DNA from: Dictyocoela muelleri | Lineage: Eukaryota > Microsporidia | Assembly: GCA_016256075.1 (NCBI GenBank) | Contig: SDVU01000121.1 | Span: 1-19,975, forward strand | Direction: 5' to 3' | DNA: 19,975 nucleotides | In this document: positions 1 to 8,921 of the stretch, one piece after another | How the letters are laid out: every line of letters begins with the position of its first letter | Position numbering within the stretch: position 1 is the first letter of the stretch | Program-made: the position numbers and the translations under genes | The notes under the pieces: generated by a model | Databases searched by the model: none | The model's input: the letters and a program-made list of their open reading frames with translations, nothing else | What the model was told of the DNA's origin: nothing

Positions 1-74
1 AGTTATAAGTTTTTAGTTAAAAATTATGAAAAAATATGTGATTAATTTATTTTCTTTTTTTTAAAAAATTAATT

Positions 75-978
75 TTAACATTCATGACTTCTACCTTGGC
101 TGTGGCAGTTACACAGCCTTGCACTAAACTGAGTATTTTTTCCCAAAATGGTTGCTTTTCATTATAATAAAAAAAAATTCTTTTAAAAATTTACCCGGTT
201 TTCTGTTTTTACAGCCATTCTTGATTTTATATCTTTTTTGATCAGATTATTAAAATATTCGACTGCTTGAGTATTGTCACCTTTGTCTTCATTAATAAAA
301 GTATATTTATGACACTCAGTATCATGAGTAAAATCGAATTCTTTTAAATTTGCTTATGAGCGATGTTCATCGGTCCAAATAGTTGTATTAGCCGTCACCT
401 GTGAACATACAATTGGAACTATTGTCGTTTCAAGCTTATTTTCAATTAACAAGTCAAAAACACGAAAAATTTATTTATCAAATTCAATTATGAATAATGC
501 ATCTGTTTTATTAGCCGGTGATCTACCCTCATGATTTTGCTTTGTAATTAAGCATAGTTTCATCAACTTAAATATTTTTCCTTCACAGCCTAATTTATCA
601 TCAAAAAAAATAGGATCCGGAATCCTATCAACGGTCTTATGAACTATTTTAATCACCGTATTTTTGCTCAAGAGCATATAATTTATAATGCAAGTCGTGG
701 AATTCTTGAAATGTAAAATAGAACTAAAATTTTAATTAATTTAAATGACAAATTCAAGTCTTCGAAAAAACTACCTTTCCGAATATTTGAATATTTCTTA
801 TAGTTCTTGCAAGACGAATTAATACATCGCCATGCATAAAAATCAATACTTTGTTTATATTCCCGCAAAAGCATGATCTTTTACAAAAATTGCAGAAATT
901 CTCCTTCTTTAGATATTTATTATCGAATAAATACTGAATAAGTTGTAAGTCATTAAAACTTTCAATTTTTTCTTGCAA
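75..978 (-). pseudogene. Merlin/IS1595-like (ISXO2-type) transposase relic 1
   Basis: This is a broken DDE transposase of the Merlin/IS1595 superfamily, which in working form cuts and pastes elements with 8-9 bp duplications. From 978 downward the minus strand shows a zinc ribbon (CNFC, then AWRCINSSC in another frame), the stretch SNIRKGSFFEDLNLSF (near 683-800), the block VDETML with the first Asp (near 555-575), GRSPANKTDALFIIE, then IWTDEHRS with the second Asp (near 370-385). It ends with HKYTFINEDKGDNTQAVEYF (near 255-325), holding the third acidic residue, and the basic segment KKDIKSRMAVKTENR. The parts lie in at least three frames. Frameshifts fall near 850-870, near 530 and near 180, and an in-frame stop follows IWTDEHRS near 358. 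All family landmarks are present in order, so the identity is firm. The element's ends were not found; the low-coordinate end may lie outside the window. Confidence 0.88.
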
Positions 979-980
979 TT

Positions 981-1348
981 CTTGAGCTCTCTTAGGCGTT
1001 TAAATTTTTTTTATTTATCTTAAAATTATCTTCTAGTGGGGGGAATTTCGAGGTAGCAATAGACTTTCAATTTTTTTTTGCAATTTTTGGGGTTTTCATT
1101 GTATATTAAAAAAATGATTTATCCCAAAATTCTACCCCCGAGGTAGAATTGTAGAATATATCCCATTTTTTAGGTGAAAATTACAATAAAATTCTTCAAT
1201 AAATTTCTTCAATAAAATTCTTCAATGAAATTCTTTAATAAAATTCTTCAATAAAATTCTTCAATAAAATTCATCAATAAAATTTTAAGTTTTCACCCCA
1301 TGCGAAAAACATTCATTTTTCACCCCAGGTAAAAAAAATACACTTTTT
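981..1348. other. Intergenic, repeat-bearing, no gene
   Basis: No coding signal is visible. It holds a perfect hairpin at 1129-1149 (ATTCTACC/GGTAGAAT, 5-nt loop), a 13-bp tandem array (next entry) and, at 1294-1345, two diverged units of the form TTTTCACCCCAGGTGAAAAA. A third such unit lies at 2904-2925, beyond the composite element, so the composite probably landed inside this small array. Confidence 0.6.
1185..1286. repeat. 13-bp tandem repeat (AATAAAATTCTTC), about 7.8 copies
   Basis: Seven full units and one partial unit of AATAAAATTCTTC follow each other without spacers. Some units carry one or two changes (for example AATAAATTTCTTC, AATGAAATTCTTT). The period is 13, so it would not keep one reading frame. 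It looks like a minisatellite. Confidence 0.9.
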
Positions 1349-1360
1349 GGTTCTACAACG

Positions 1361-1626
1361 GGTTAGGGACCCCGAAAAATTGAGCTTAAGAAAAAAATAA
1401 ATATTAAAACACCATAAAATTTTCTAGTAATTAATAATCTGGAATAATATTTTTTATTTTTCTTTATATGACTATATTTAGTATATTTCGCTTCGCGAAA
1501 TATACTAAATATAGTAATATAACGATTAATAAAAAATATTATTCCATGATTATTAATTACTAGAAAATTTTATGGTGTTTTAATATTTATTTTTTTCTTA
1601 AGCTCAATTTTTCGGGGTCCCTTACC
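1361..1626. repeat. Palindromic MITE-like repeat A1
   Basis: This is a near-perfect inverted repeat centred near 1493, with the turn TTTCGCTTCGCGAAA. The left arm starts GGTTAGGGACCCC and the right arm ends GGGGTCCCTTACC. The core motif ACTATATTTAGT (1471-1482) and its reverse (1504-1515) recur in A2 and in the MITE at 14724-15017. Confidence 0.9.
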
Positions 1627-1744
1627 AGAGTCATTGATTAAACACCTATAAAAAAAATTCACCCCTATGTTGAATCGAAACAATTACATGACAGATTTTC
1701 AATATCGCTTATTTATATCAGAAAATAAAAATATATTTTATCTT

Positions 1745-2410
1745 TTTTAAGCAATAGGATCGATTCCATATTCTAAAAAATGTGGAAATTGCAAAAAAAC
1801 CAATTTAAATTAAAAAATGTGCGAAGTATAATATAAAAATGCCTCTAAAATGCTCTAGGTGTTAAAGCTATACCAATTTAATGGCTGATTGTAAACTTAA
1901 GAATTCGAAAATTGATCTTTTTATTTTTTTTGAGGTTTGCTTTCTATTTCTACAATCGAAATCACTTTTCAGCCGATTATATATTTAAAAATTGCAAAAT
2001 AGGGTAAGATATGTATAAAACTCTGCTTTCTTTATTCAGAACAAAAATAAGTAAGTATGTAGAAGAGAAAAAAAAGAATGTTGGGCGGAGTATTAAAAGA
2101 AGTTCAGATTAATGAAAGTTTCTGGGCAAGAAGGAAATATGGTGTGGGTAGATTAGGTGAGCCTGTTTTGATTTGGGGTGCCGTTGAAAAAAAACGGGAT
2201 ATTGTTATCTGCAACATGTAAAAAACAGAGATGTTCATACACTTATCCCTCTAATACATCATAACATTGACCCACGAAGCTATTTTGTGTCAGATAAATG
2301 GCCAGCATACAATAAAATAGGAAAAAAAAATTCAGATTCAGTTTGCCATAAATATAATTTTATTGATCCTGAAACAAAAAAATACTCAATGTATTGAAAA
2401 TAATTGTCCC
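1745..2410 (+). pseudogene. Merlin/IS1595-like transposase relic 2
   Basis: A decayed plus-strand transposase. Its N-terminal zinc ribbon survives as CGNC (near 1781-1792) and LKCSRC (near 1846-1862), followed by LMADCKLKNSKIDLFIFFE (1880-1935) in another frame. The best piece starts at the ATG at 2078: LGGVLKEVQINESFWARRKY then GVGRLGEPVLIWGAVE. Here the first catalytic Asp of the family motif EIDES is Asn (INES). The second Asp is seen in YFVSDKWPAYNKIG (near 2280-2320), followed by CHKYNFIDPETKKY. Stops and frameshifts are frequent, at least five. It sits at the centre of the composite with palindromic arms, so it may be the fossil of the enzyme that moved repeat family A. It is clearly a different lineage from relic 1. 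Confidence 0.85.
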
Positions 2411-2608
2411 ATCAAAAAAAAATTAAACATTATAGCTATAGTATAAATATTAATACCCTTAAGGTTCATTTAAATATATTCATGTTTTTCAGAAACCATA
2501 AGAATATAGAATTTGGTGAGTCTCTTGAGATAATATTAAATTAAAATGATTTTATCTAATTTTATTTAACTTTATTTTTTTTAATATAGGTGTTTAGTTA
2601 ATAAACCA

Positions 2609-2898
2609 GGTTAGGGACCCCAAAAAATTGAGCTTAAGAAAGAAAAAAAATATAGAGAAACAATTAAATTTTTTTGTAATTAATAATCACGGAATAATAT
2701 TTTTTATTATTATTTATATTACTATATTTAGTATATTTTGCTTCGCTAATATATACTAAATATAGTAATATAAATAATAATAAAAAAATATTATTCCGTG
2801 ATTATTAATTGCTAAAAAATTTAATTGTTTTTCTATATTTATCTTCTTTCTTAAACTATTTTTTTTTGGGGGGGGGGGCCCAACCCGTTGTAGTAACC
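2609..2898. repeat. Palindromic MITE-like repeat A2
   Basis: A second copy of repeat A, centred near 2747. The left arm starts GGTTAGGGACCCC at 2609 and the right arm runs to CCCGTTGTAGTAACC. The core motif ATTACTATATTTAGT (2718-2732) and its reverse (2755-2769) are retained. A run of G near 2868-2878 has expanded in the right arm compared with A1. Confidence 0.9.
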
Positions 2899-3612
2899 AC
2901 CTTTTCACCTCAGGTGAAAAATATACCTAACGTTTTTGTGTAATTATTATGGCTTTGGTATGATTTATTTTAGGTATTGGTTTTCAGTAATGTTTGTTGT
3001 CATTATTGGATATCTATTTAAAATTTAAATTGCTTATATAGTTAAATGAAACATATATATAGGTTAACATGAAGCAAATTATTCATAGTTGGTTATTAAA
3101 CATTTTTAAGAATTAATGTTTCATGAACATTCTTCCTTACAAAATATAACTCTTATGTTTCAATTTGATATGCATTGATGTGTATTTCCTTTACTGATAA
3201 GATTTTTTTTATTTGTTTCGAGTATTTCATAAAGACTATTCCATGAAAAATCGTGTTTACTTGTGATTTTATGTTTTATAAATATTGTTTCATTGGCTTT
3301 AAAATAATATTATGTTTTTTTATTTGTTCTTTTAAGGTTACTAATTGATTTTCTTTAAATTTTGCTTTATGTTTTTCATAATTAATTTTTGAGTTAATTA
3401 TTTCTTTTGAGAAAAAAGATTAGTTAGAATATATTCTATAATGGATTATTTATGTTGTCTAATTTACTTGCAATTCAGTCCTTTGTAAATTTTTTTTCAG
3501 TTTTAGCTATTAGTGTCTAATTTCTTATATCTTAATATCTCATCAATTGTTTTTATCTGCATTATAGCAAATGCATTAATATAGGGTGTATTTTGAGACA
3601 TATAGAAAATTT
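2899..3612. other. About 700 bp with no supported gene
   Basis: No open frame of useful length. On the minus strand between about 3100 and 3600, several short frames rich in Lys, Ile and Gln succeed one another (for example NAFAIMQIKTIDEILRYKKL and ENQLVTLKEQIKKHNIILKP). This looks like decayed coding sequence, but I cannot assign a family. Confidence 0.35.
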
Positions 3613-3630
3613 TGTTCTTACATGACCAAT

Positions 3631-3890
3631 AGCACCCCCTAAAAAGGGTAAAGTCCCATTCCTGTGAGCATACAACATGATTCTTATTTGAAATAAGCTC
3701 GAAATCACGAGATCTTTCTAAATATGAAAGAATATCATCATAATAAGATTTTATAACCCCCAGAAAATAAAATCTTCTTATGATGATATTCTTTACTATT
3801 TGGAAAGCTCTCGTGATTTTGAGCTTATTTCAAATAAGAATCATGTTGTATGCTCATAGAAATGAGACTTTACCCTTTTTAGGCGGGACT
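3631..3890. repeat. Palindromic module H1
   Basis: Inverted repeat centred near 3760. The left arm begins AGCACCCCCTAAAAAGGGTA and the right arm ends TACCCTTTTTAGGCGGGACT. It lies at the left tip of the long palindrome and has a mirrored partner at 6131-6392. Confidence 0.85.
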
Positions 3891-3952
3891 TGTGGCCGGG
3901 TCCATAAGTTACTTTTATGCTTAAGAAAAATATGATAAGATCTCGCTCTAAA

Positions 3953-4201
3953 GATATCAGTAATTTTGAGTATAAGAGAAACTAGAAGAATTATTGATAT
4001 TCAAATTTCATGTTGATGAATAATATTAAATTCAAATTTTCAAATTGATCAAAAATTATATTTCAACTAAATTTGGCTTTGCTAAATTTAGTAAAGGTAT
4101 AATTTTTGATCAATTTGAAAATTTAAATTTAATATTATTATCAAAAAAATTTGGCATATTAATTATTCTTCTAGTTTCTCTTCTCGTCTAAATTACTGAT
4201 A
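3953..4201. repeat. Palindromic module B1
   Basis: Inverted repeat centred near 4077 (GGCTTTGCT turn). Arms begin GATATCAGTAATT and end AATTACTGATAC. It shares its whole sequence, apart from point changes, with module B2 in the opposite half of the long palindrome. Confidence 0.85.
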
Positions 4202-4209
4202 CTTTTTGA

Positions 4210-4544
4210 GGGCCTATTTGATAAACATATTTCTATACAACAATATAATTATTTGGTTTTAGGGTTAGGGTAAACAATTCTAAAGGAAAACGTTCTTAAT
4301 TCCAAATTACATTATCCATATATGCCCTACCATATGATATTATATTATGATTTATAAATAATTCTTTTAAATTGATTGTTGCTAAATAAATTATTATTTA
4401 TAAATAATAATATAATAGCATAAGGCGATGCGTATATGTTAATGAAATTGCGGAAAAAGAAAATTTATTATTAGAATTGTTTACCACAACTCTAAAACCA
4501 AATAATTATATTATTTGAACAAAATATGTCTAGCAAATAGGCCC
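4210..4544. repeat. Central palindromic core C
   Basis: Bounded by GGGCCTATTTG (4210-4220) and CAAATAGGCCC (4534-4544), with arms sharing ATAATTATTTGGTTTTAG. Its flanks are inverted, not direct, repeats of each other, so it is the centre of the surrounding element rather than a later insertion. The GGGTTAGGGT inside the left arm resembles a telomere repeat but occurs once only. Confidence 0.8.
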
Positions 4545-5084
4545 TCAAAAATGATCAGTAATTTTGAGGAGAAGAAAAACTAGAATAATAAATTATATGT
4601 CAAATTATATGTTGATAATGCATATTATACTTAAATTTCCAAGCTGATCAAAAATTATACTTTTACTAAATTTTGACAATGCCAAATTTAGTAAAAGTAT
4701 AATTTTTGATCAATTTGAAAATTTAAATTTAGTATTATTAAACATTTCCCAATATAAGCCATTTTTAAAAATATAAGCCATTTTAAAATTAAAGATATTT
4801 TTAAATCAAAATAAATAAATAAATTAATTAAATTTCCAAAAAAATTTTACCTACCCTTTATGAGATCGTCAAAAATACAGAGAAGGGTGACAAATGGTTT
4901 TAGAAAATTAGAAAATATTATTAATCTTAAGTTTAATGTGATTTTTATACAACATTCGATCGAAAAACACGGCTGGAAAGGTTGTATTTTTTTGCACAGC
5001 TAGGAATTATACGCAACAAATATAAGTGTGATTGTAGTGGTTATATGGAGCTAATTAAAAAGAAAAAAAATAAATGACGGGTAT

Positions 5085-5752
5085 GTGAGGTTTTTCAGAC
5101 CATGTAATAATGAGAAAAAATTTCAGAAGGATTTAATATTTGAAGGGTTAAAATCCCAGATGATAAAAATATTTAAAACTATGCATCATTTTTACTTAAA
5201 CAACCATAAATTGATGCGGGATACGATCTATATAAATCAAAAAATACTGTTTCAGAATAGTTTAAAGTGATTAGAGAGATAATAAAAGACCCTTTACTTG
5301 CTAATCCGCGCATGTTAGGAGGTATTGATGCAAATGGGAACAGAAAGATTGTCGAAATAGACGAATCTTTATTCTTAAGGAGAAAATATAACAGAGGAAG
5401 GATAATATAACAGCATTGGGTGTTAGGTATGGATGAAAGAGATAGCAAACTTTCATCTTTCTTTATTTTGCCTGATAGAAGAGTTTCTACGATTTTACCC
5501 TTAATTTTAAGTCACGTCTCTAGGGGAACAATTATAATTACTGATTGCTAGGCTCCTATAATAGGATCAGAGAATTTCCGGAATTTACGCATTATCTGTA
5601 AATATAGCCTTAATTTCTTGAATCCAGAAAATATTTCTATACATATCCAAACAATAGAGAGCTGTTGGTTTCACTGTAAATCTAAATTGAAAACACAGCA
5701 TGGTACAAAAAGGGACATTTTGAATGTTATTTATATGAATTTACGTATATGA
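5085..5752 (+). pseudogene. Merlin/IS1595-like transposase relic 3
   Basis: The DDE domain is well preserved in one frame from about 5267 to the stop at 5750: LLANPRMLGGIDANGNRKI, then VEIDESLFLRRKYNRGR (first Asp), QHWVLGMDERDSKLSSFF, the block LPDRRVSTILPLIL, GTIIITDC (second Asp), and IQTIESCWFHCKSKLK (third acidic residue), followed by HGTKRDIL. The N-terminal part lies in another frame (GTG at 5085, stop at 5268-5270) and resembles the helical segment before the catalytic domain. It holds KSQMIKIFKTMHHFYLNNHK. Breaks seen are one frameshift near 5255-5270 and in-frame stops after NRGRII (near 5408) and after IITDC (near 5548). The zinc ribbon is not visible, so the true N-terminus is unclear. 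All three catalytic acidic residues survive, making this the least damaged of the four Merlin copies. Confidence 0.9.
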
Positions 5753-5895
5753 GAGAATTTCCACGTTTAAATATTTAATAATTTCATATTCTCTTAAAAG
5801 ATCGTATAAACTATATACCTCAATAAACTAAGTTTATACACTTTTAATTTCTTTATTTATTGATTTTATTTTTAAAAATATCTTTAATTTTTAAA

Positions 5896-5980
5896 ATGGC
5901 TTATATTTTTAAAATGGCTTATATTTTTAAAAATGGCTTATATTTTTAAAAATGGCTTATATTTTTATAAATGGCATATA
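5896..5980. repeat. Subterminal tandem repeat of the Merlin element
   Basis: Five units with the core ATGGCTTATA start at 5896, 5914, 5933, 5952 and 5971, the last reading ATGGCATATA. Spacing is 18-19 bp. The reversed core TATAAGCCAT opens the other end of the element, so these are likely transposase-binding repeats. Confidence 0.85.
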
Positions 5981-6130
5981 TTGGGAAATGTCCGTATTAT
6001 TCATCAACATGAAAATTGACATATCGATTATTCCCCTAGTTTCTCTTCTCCTCATAATTACTGATATCTTTTGAGTGAGATTTTATCATTTTTTTCATAA
6101 AATAAAAAGTAACTTATGGACCCGAACACC

Positions 6131-6392
6131 AGCACCCCCTTAAAAAGATAAAGTCTTTTCCTTTGAGCATACAACATGATGCTTATTTTAAATAAGCTCG
6201 TATGACGAGAGCTTTCCAAATAATAAAGAATTATATCATAAGAAGATTTTTAGAAACCCTCCATAAAATCTTCACAGCATATAATTCTTTTATATTTAGA
6301 AAGCTCTCGTGATTTGAGCTTATTTAAAATAATAATTATATTGTATGCTCAAAGTAATAGAACTTTACCCTTTTAAGGAGTAGCTGGGGGCT
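6131..6392. repeat. Palindromic module H2
   Basis: Mirror partner of H1, starting AGCACCCCCTTAAAAAG and ending in TAGCTGGGGGCT. It is the right tip of the long palindrome. The link to the interior (CTTATGGACCCG) mirrors the link next to H1 (CCGGGTCCATAAG). Confidence 0.85.
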
Positions 6393-6402
6393 TGTAAGAA
6401 CT

Positions 6403-6957
6403 GAAAATTATATATTTATCTTTCACCACAGAATTTTCTTAAAATGTCGGCCGTAATTTTTTTCTAAATCACGTATCAAAATTTTAAGCAAAGATTTTTG
6501 TTTTTTTTATATTTTATATCTAAGTGTTGTTTATTCAATGCTATATAAAGGTAAAATTTCAGTATATCTCGAAAAAATGTCGATTATTATTAAAATATAA
6601 TAATTTTCGATTGTTAAATTTTTAAATTTTATGGAAAATGGGCCTGTAATATTGTTGCTATGGTTTCATTTGGCGAAATTGATATAATTAAACCCGTTAA
6701 TTTGCTATAATTAGATTTTTTTTGATTTGTTTTCCGACAAATTTTACATTTTTTGTATGATTGCTGCTATTCTATTATATGTTATGTTAGCTTTTAAAAT
6801 ATTATGACAGATGTACCGTATTTTTGTAATAGCGGAGTGTCCGTATTCTACATGTGCTTTTATTTATTCTGAATTATCGATTTAGGTATTTTCTATAAAA
6901 AAAATATTGATAAGGCATCGGTTTAAATGTTTTATTATTTTTTATGTGTTTAATATT
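6403..6957. other. Spacer between two elements, no gene
   Basis: AT-rich sequence with runs of T. I see no open frame, palindrome or repeat shared with the rest of the window. The first 8 bases are the target duplication of the long palindrome; the next element's duplication begins at 6958. Confidence 0.5.
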
Positions 6958-6976
6958 GTCATTATTAGGGCTCGGT

Positions 6977-7082
6977 AAAATGCCGGGTTTCTTTCTGTAA
7001 AATGCCGGGTTTCTTTCTGTAAAATGCCGGGTTTTTATTGGTTTTTTTCAGAAAAATGCCGGGTTTTTTCTAAAAATGCCGG
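6977..7082. repeat. Left subterminal repeats of the hAT element
   Basis: Five copies of AAAATGCCGG begin at 6977, 6999, 7021, 7053 and 7073. The first three are exact 22-bp tandem units (the word plus GTTTCTTTCTGT in the first two). Such words in hAT elements usually bind the transposase's zinc finger. Confidence 0.85.
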
Positions 7083-7262
7083 TTTTTTTTTAAAAGCGGT
7101 CGGATTAATATTGTTTTACATAAAAACTTTGAAATATATCGACCTGTTCATTAAAAAAATGTTTGTTTTTTATAAAAATGATTTTTAATTATTTTTTTTA
7201 AATTTAAATATTAATTAGATATAATTTAAAATAAAAACAGAAATAAATAATTTAAAAAATAA

Positions 7263-8620
7263 TTATCTTTTATTAAAATTTAGAGCCAATAACATACCAA
7301 GGTTTTTTATACTTAAAGATCTTCTTTGATCATCTAAAATTCTATTCATTTTGCTAAAGCTTCTTTCAATGTCAACTGTAGTCAATGGAACAAATGCATA
7401 TTTTTTATTATTTTTTGAACAAGTTATAAAGTTCAGATAATAAAAAAACCTAAGATCTGGATTTTTTTTAAGTAAATCTTTATATTTGATTTTCAGAGAT
7501 GTATTTATTAATTTTTTTTTGACATTTTCCAGTACATCAATTTGTTGTGATGTCGATAAATCATTTTTCTCCAAATTTAAAATTGAATTAATTAGGAAGG
7601 CAGCATTTTTTAATTCTTGAAGTTTATGTAAAAAATCGTGATTACAAAAAGTAGCTAAAATATTTTTTTTATATTCACTTTTTTCTGACATTTTTGATAA
7701 AAAAGATTTATATAAATCGTAGTTTTCAATAATATGACATGTAAAATTTAGCCATGTCCCCCATCTTGTGATTATTGGAAATTTTGGAAGTTTAAGTTTA
7801 GTAATATCGTTAAAAATTAATTGATTCTCTTTGCTTTTTATTAATTTTTTTTTATTTCAGAACATATAAAATTGGTATTTGGCGATATATCTCTCAATTT
7901 TTCACATAGTCTATGCAACATATGTGCTATACATGTGACATGTTTCATATTTGGAAATAAAAATTTCATTACATTCACGGCTTTAATTGCATATGGTGCT
8001 GCATCAGAAATAATCAAATGCAATTTATCATAATTTATTGATCCCCCATATAATTCTATCATAGTATTAATAATTTCTTGACCAACGGTATCACTGTTTG
8101 TTTTTGATAGTTCTATTGTACGTATTAAATAAACTGTTTCTCTTGATGAATTACTGCATATTCTACGCATTATATTTAAGACATGCCTCTGATTTGCATC
8201 TGTAGTTTCATCAAATAATAAATAAATATGTTCATTTTTTGAGTTTATTTAAAATTTTTATCCATTTCCTTATTATAAATCGGAAATAAAAGCTTTCTAT
8301 AGTAAGATTCGTCAAAAATAGTTTTGTCTGTAAAATCTTGGAGAAAAGTTTTAATTAAAGGATTTTGTAGTTTATGAAAAGGAATATTTGCTGACGCAAA
8401 TGCTGTTATTAGCCTGTTATCAAAACAATCGTTTTGCACACTCATGAGCATGTCTCCTCTAATGTATTTTGTATTGCCTTTCTTCTTTTATTTTATACAT
8501 GAATTTGTGACAGATTATGCCTTTTTATAGATTTTATTCCATCCTTAGGCGAATATTTTAGTGTTTTATCGCAAATAGTACAAATTAGCTCGTTATTTAT
8601 AATTTTAAGAAATTTGTTTT
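7263..8620 (-). pseudogene. hAT transposase relic (BED finger, DDE core, hATC)
   Basis: Minus-strand transposase with domains in the usual order. A BED-type zinc finger (CTIC and HNLSQIH, 8505-8620) is followed by DNRLITAFASANIPFHKLQN, then LIKTFLQDFTDKTIFDESYY and RKLLFPIYNKEM (8245-8451). Next comes the catalytic start LLFDETTDANQRHV (near 8195-8240) with the first Asp, then KLHLIISDAAPYAIKAVNVM with the second Asp and HVTCIAHMLHRLCEKLR (7841-8170). After LPKFPIITRWGTWLNF, the C-terminal dimerisation block PLTTVDIERSFSKMNRILDD holds the Glu, followed by QRRSLSIKNLGMLLALNFNK (7263-7400). Breaks seen are a frame change between the finger and the next block, a frame change or stop near 8240-8250, and a frameshift in an A run near 7850. 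It acts on its own element's ends in the nucleus when intact. It is dead but closely readable. Confidence 0.9.
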
Positions 8621-8797
8621 CAATACGAATTTTGTCAGTGATTTATAAGATAATAATTTTTTCATGGGGGGTGTTTTTAAATATTTTTTTACTCACTTAT
8701 TCTAATGATTAAAAATAATTATATAAGAATTCAAAAAAGATGTTTTAAAAATATTTTCAAATTTTTCATAACAATTATAAATATAAAAAAATTAAGA

Positions 8798-8881
8798 AAT
8801 GTCGGGTTTAAATGAAAAAATTCCAAAAATGCCGGGATTATAAAAAAAATCAAATTGCCGGGTTTTCAAAAAAATGCCGGG
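8798..8881. repeat. Right subterminal repeats of the hAT element
   Basis: Four variants of the left-end word lie at about 8798 (AATGTCGGG), 8826 (AAAATGCCGGG), 8852 (AAATTGCCGGG) and 8871 (AAAATGCCGGG). They point the same way as the left-end copies, not mirror-wise. Confidence 0.8.
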
Positions 8882-8921
8882 TGCGTGCATTTTACCGGGC
8901 CCTAGTAATAATAATAAATAA

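Larger units (their letters stand above)
1349..2898 (+). mobile_element. Composite Merlin-type element with palindromic arms
   Basis: The outer ends are inverted repeats: GGTTCTACAACGGGTTAGGG from 1349, and its reverse CCCGTTGTAGTAACC ending at 2898. Each end carries a complete palindrome of about 270 bp (A1 and A2). Inside them a further inverted pair, AAACACCTATA (1637-1647) and TATAGGTGTTT (2586-2596), flanks a Merlin-type transposase relic. The inner edges of both palindromes lack the same dozen outer bases (GGTTCTACAACG), which suggests one symmetrical element rather than two separate insertions. Possible 8-bp flanks (CACTTTTT and ACCTTTTC) match at only five positions, so a target duplication is not established. 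Two independent MITE insertions remain possible. Confidence 0.55.
4740..5993 (+). mobile_element. Merlin/IS1595-type DNA transposon with both ends
   Basis: Terminal inverted repeats are AAACATTTCCCAATATAAGCC from 4740 (shortened here to its first 21 bases) and, at the other end, the reverse of GGACATTTCCCAATAT ending at 5993. A perfect 8-bp target duplication, GTATTATT, lies at 4732-4739 and 5994-6001. That length fits Merlin/IS1595 transposition. The interior holds one plus-strand transposase relic. Subterminal repeats are uneven: TATAAGCC twice on the left (4753, 4772), and its reverse GGCTTATA four times plus one variant on the right (5896-5980). The element landed in module B2 of the long palindrome, so it is the younger of the two. 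Length is 1254 bp, about full for the family. Confidence 0.9.
4553..6067. repeat. Palindromic module B2, split by a Merlin element
   Basis: The left arm and turn (near 4678) are at 4553-4739 and the rest of the right arm is at 6002-6067. Between them sits the Merlin element with its duplicated GTATTATT. Sequence matches B1 in mirrored position. Confidence 0.82.
3613..6402. mobile_element. Long palindromic (foldback-type) element, palindromes within palindrome
   Basis: Ends are TGTTCTTACA at 3613 and TGTAAGAACT ending at 6402. The flanks GAAAATTT (3605-3612) and GAAAATTA (6403-6410) look like an 8-bp target duplication with one difference. Without the Merlin insertion at 4740-5993 and its extra 8 bp, the two arms are about 767 and 760 bp long and meet near 4378. 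Reading inward, each arm carries the same modules in mirror order: a palindrome H of about 260 bp, the segment GGGTCCATAAGTTAC, a palindrome B of about 250 bp, then half of core C. No coding capacity belongs to the element itself, so it must be non-autonomous. Confidence 0.72.
6966..8904 (-). mobile_element. hAT-superfamily DNA transposon with both ends
   Basis: Ends form the inverted repeat TAGGGCTCGGTAAAATGC (left) and, on the right, the reverse of TAGGGCCCGGTAAAATGC. The flanks GTCATTAT (6958-6965) and GTAATAAT (8905-8912) match at 6 of 8 positions, as expected for an aged 8-bp hAT duplication. The interior carries one minus-strand hAT transposase relic. Arrays of the word AAAATGCCGGG lie just inside both ends. 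The element's right edge is only ten bases from a Merlin relic. Confidence 0.88.

Noticed and set aside
4258-4272. TTTTAGGGTTAGGGT and the CCCTAACCCC at 9347 as telomere sequence
   Set aside because: Each is at most two repeat units. The first lies in a palindrome arm and the second inside a transposase relic.
4210-4544. Core C as a separate MITE inserted in the long palindrome
   Set aside because: Its flanks are inverted rather than direct repeats, so there is no target duplication and it behaves as the centre of the element.
5179-5448. Minus-strand open frame of 89 codons
   Set aside because: It is antisense to the conserved catalytic region of Merlin relic 3, which has far clearer family motifs.
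6977-7082. 22-bp repeats resembling a CRISPR array
   Set aside because: The units are contiguous with no unique spacers, and they lie just inside hAT terminal repeats, where binding-site arrays are expected.
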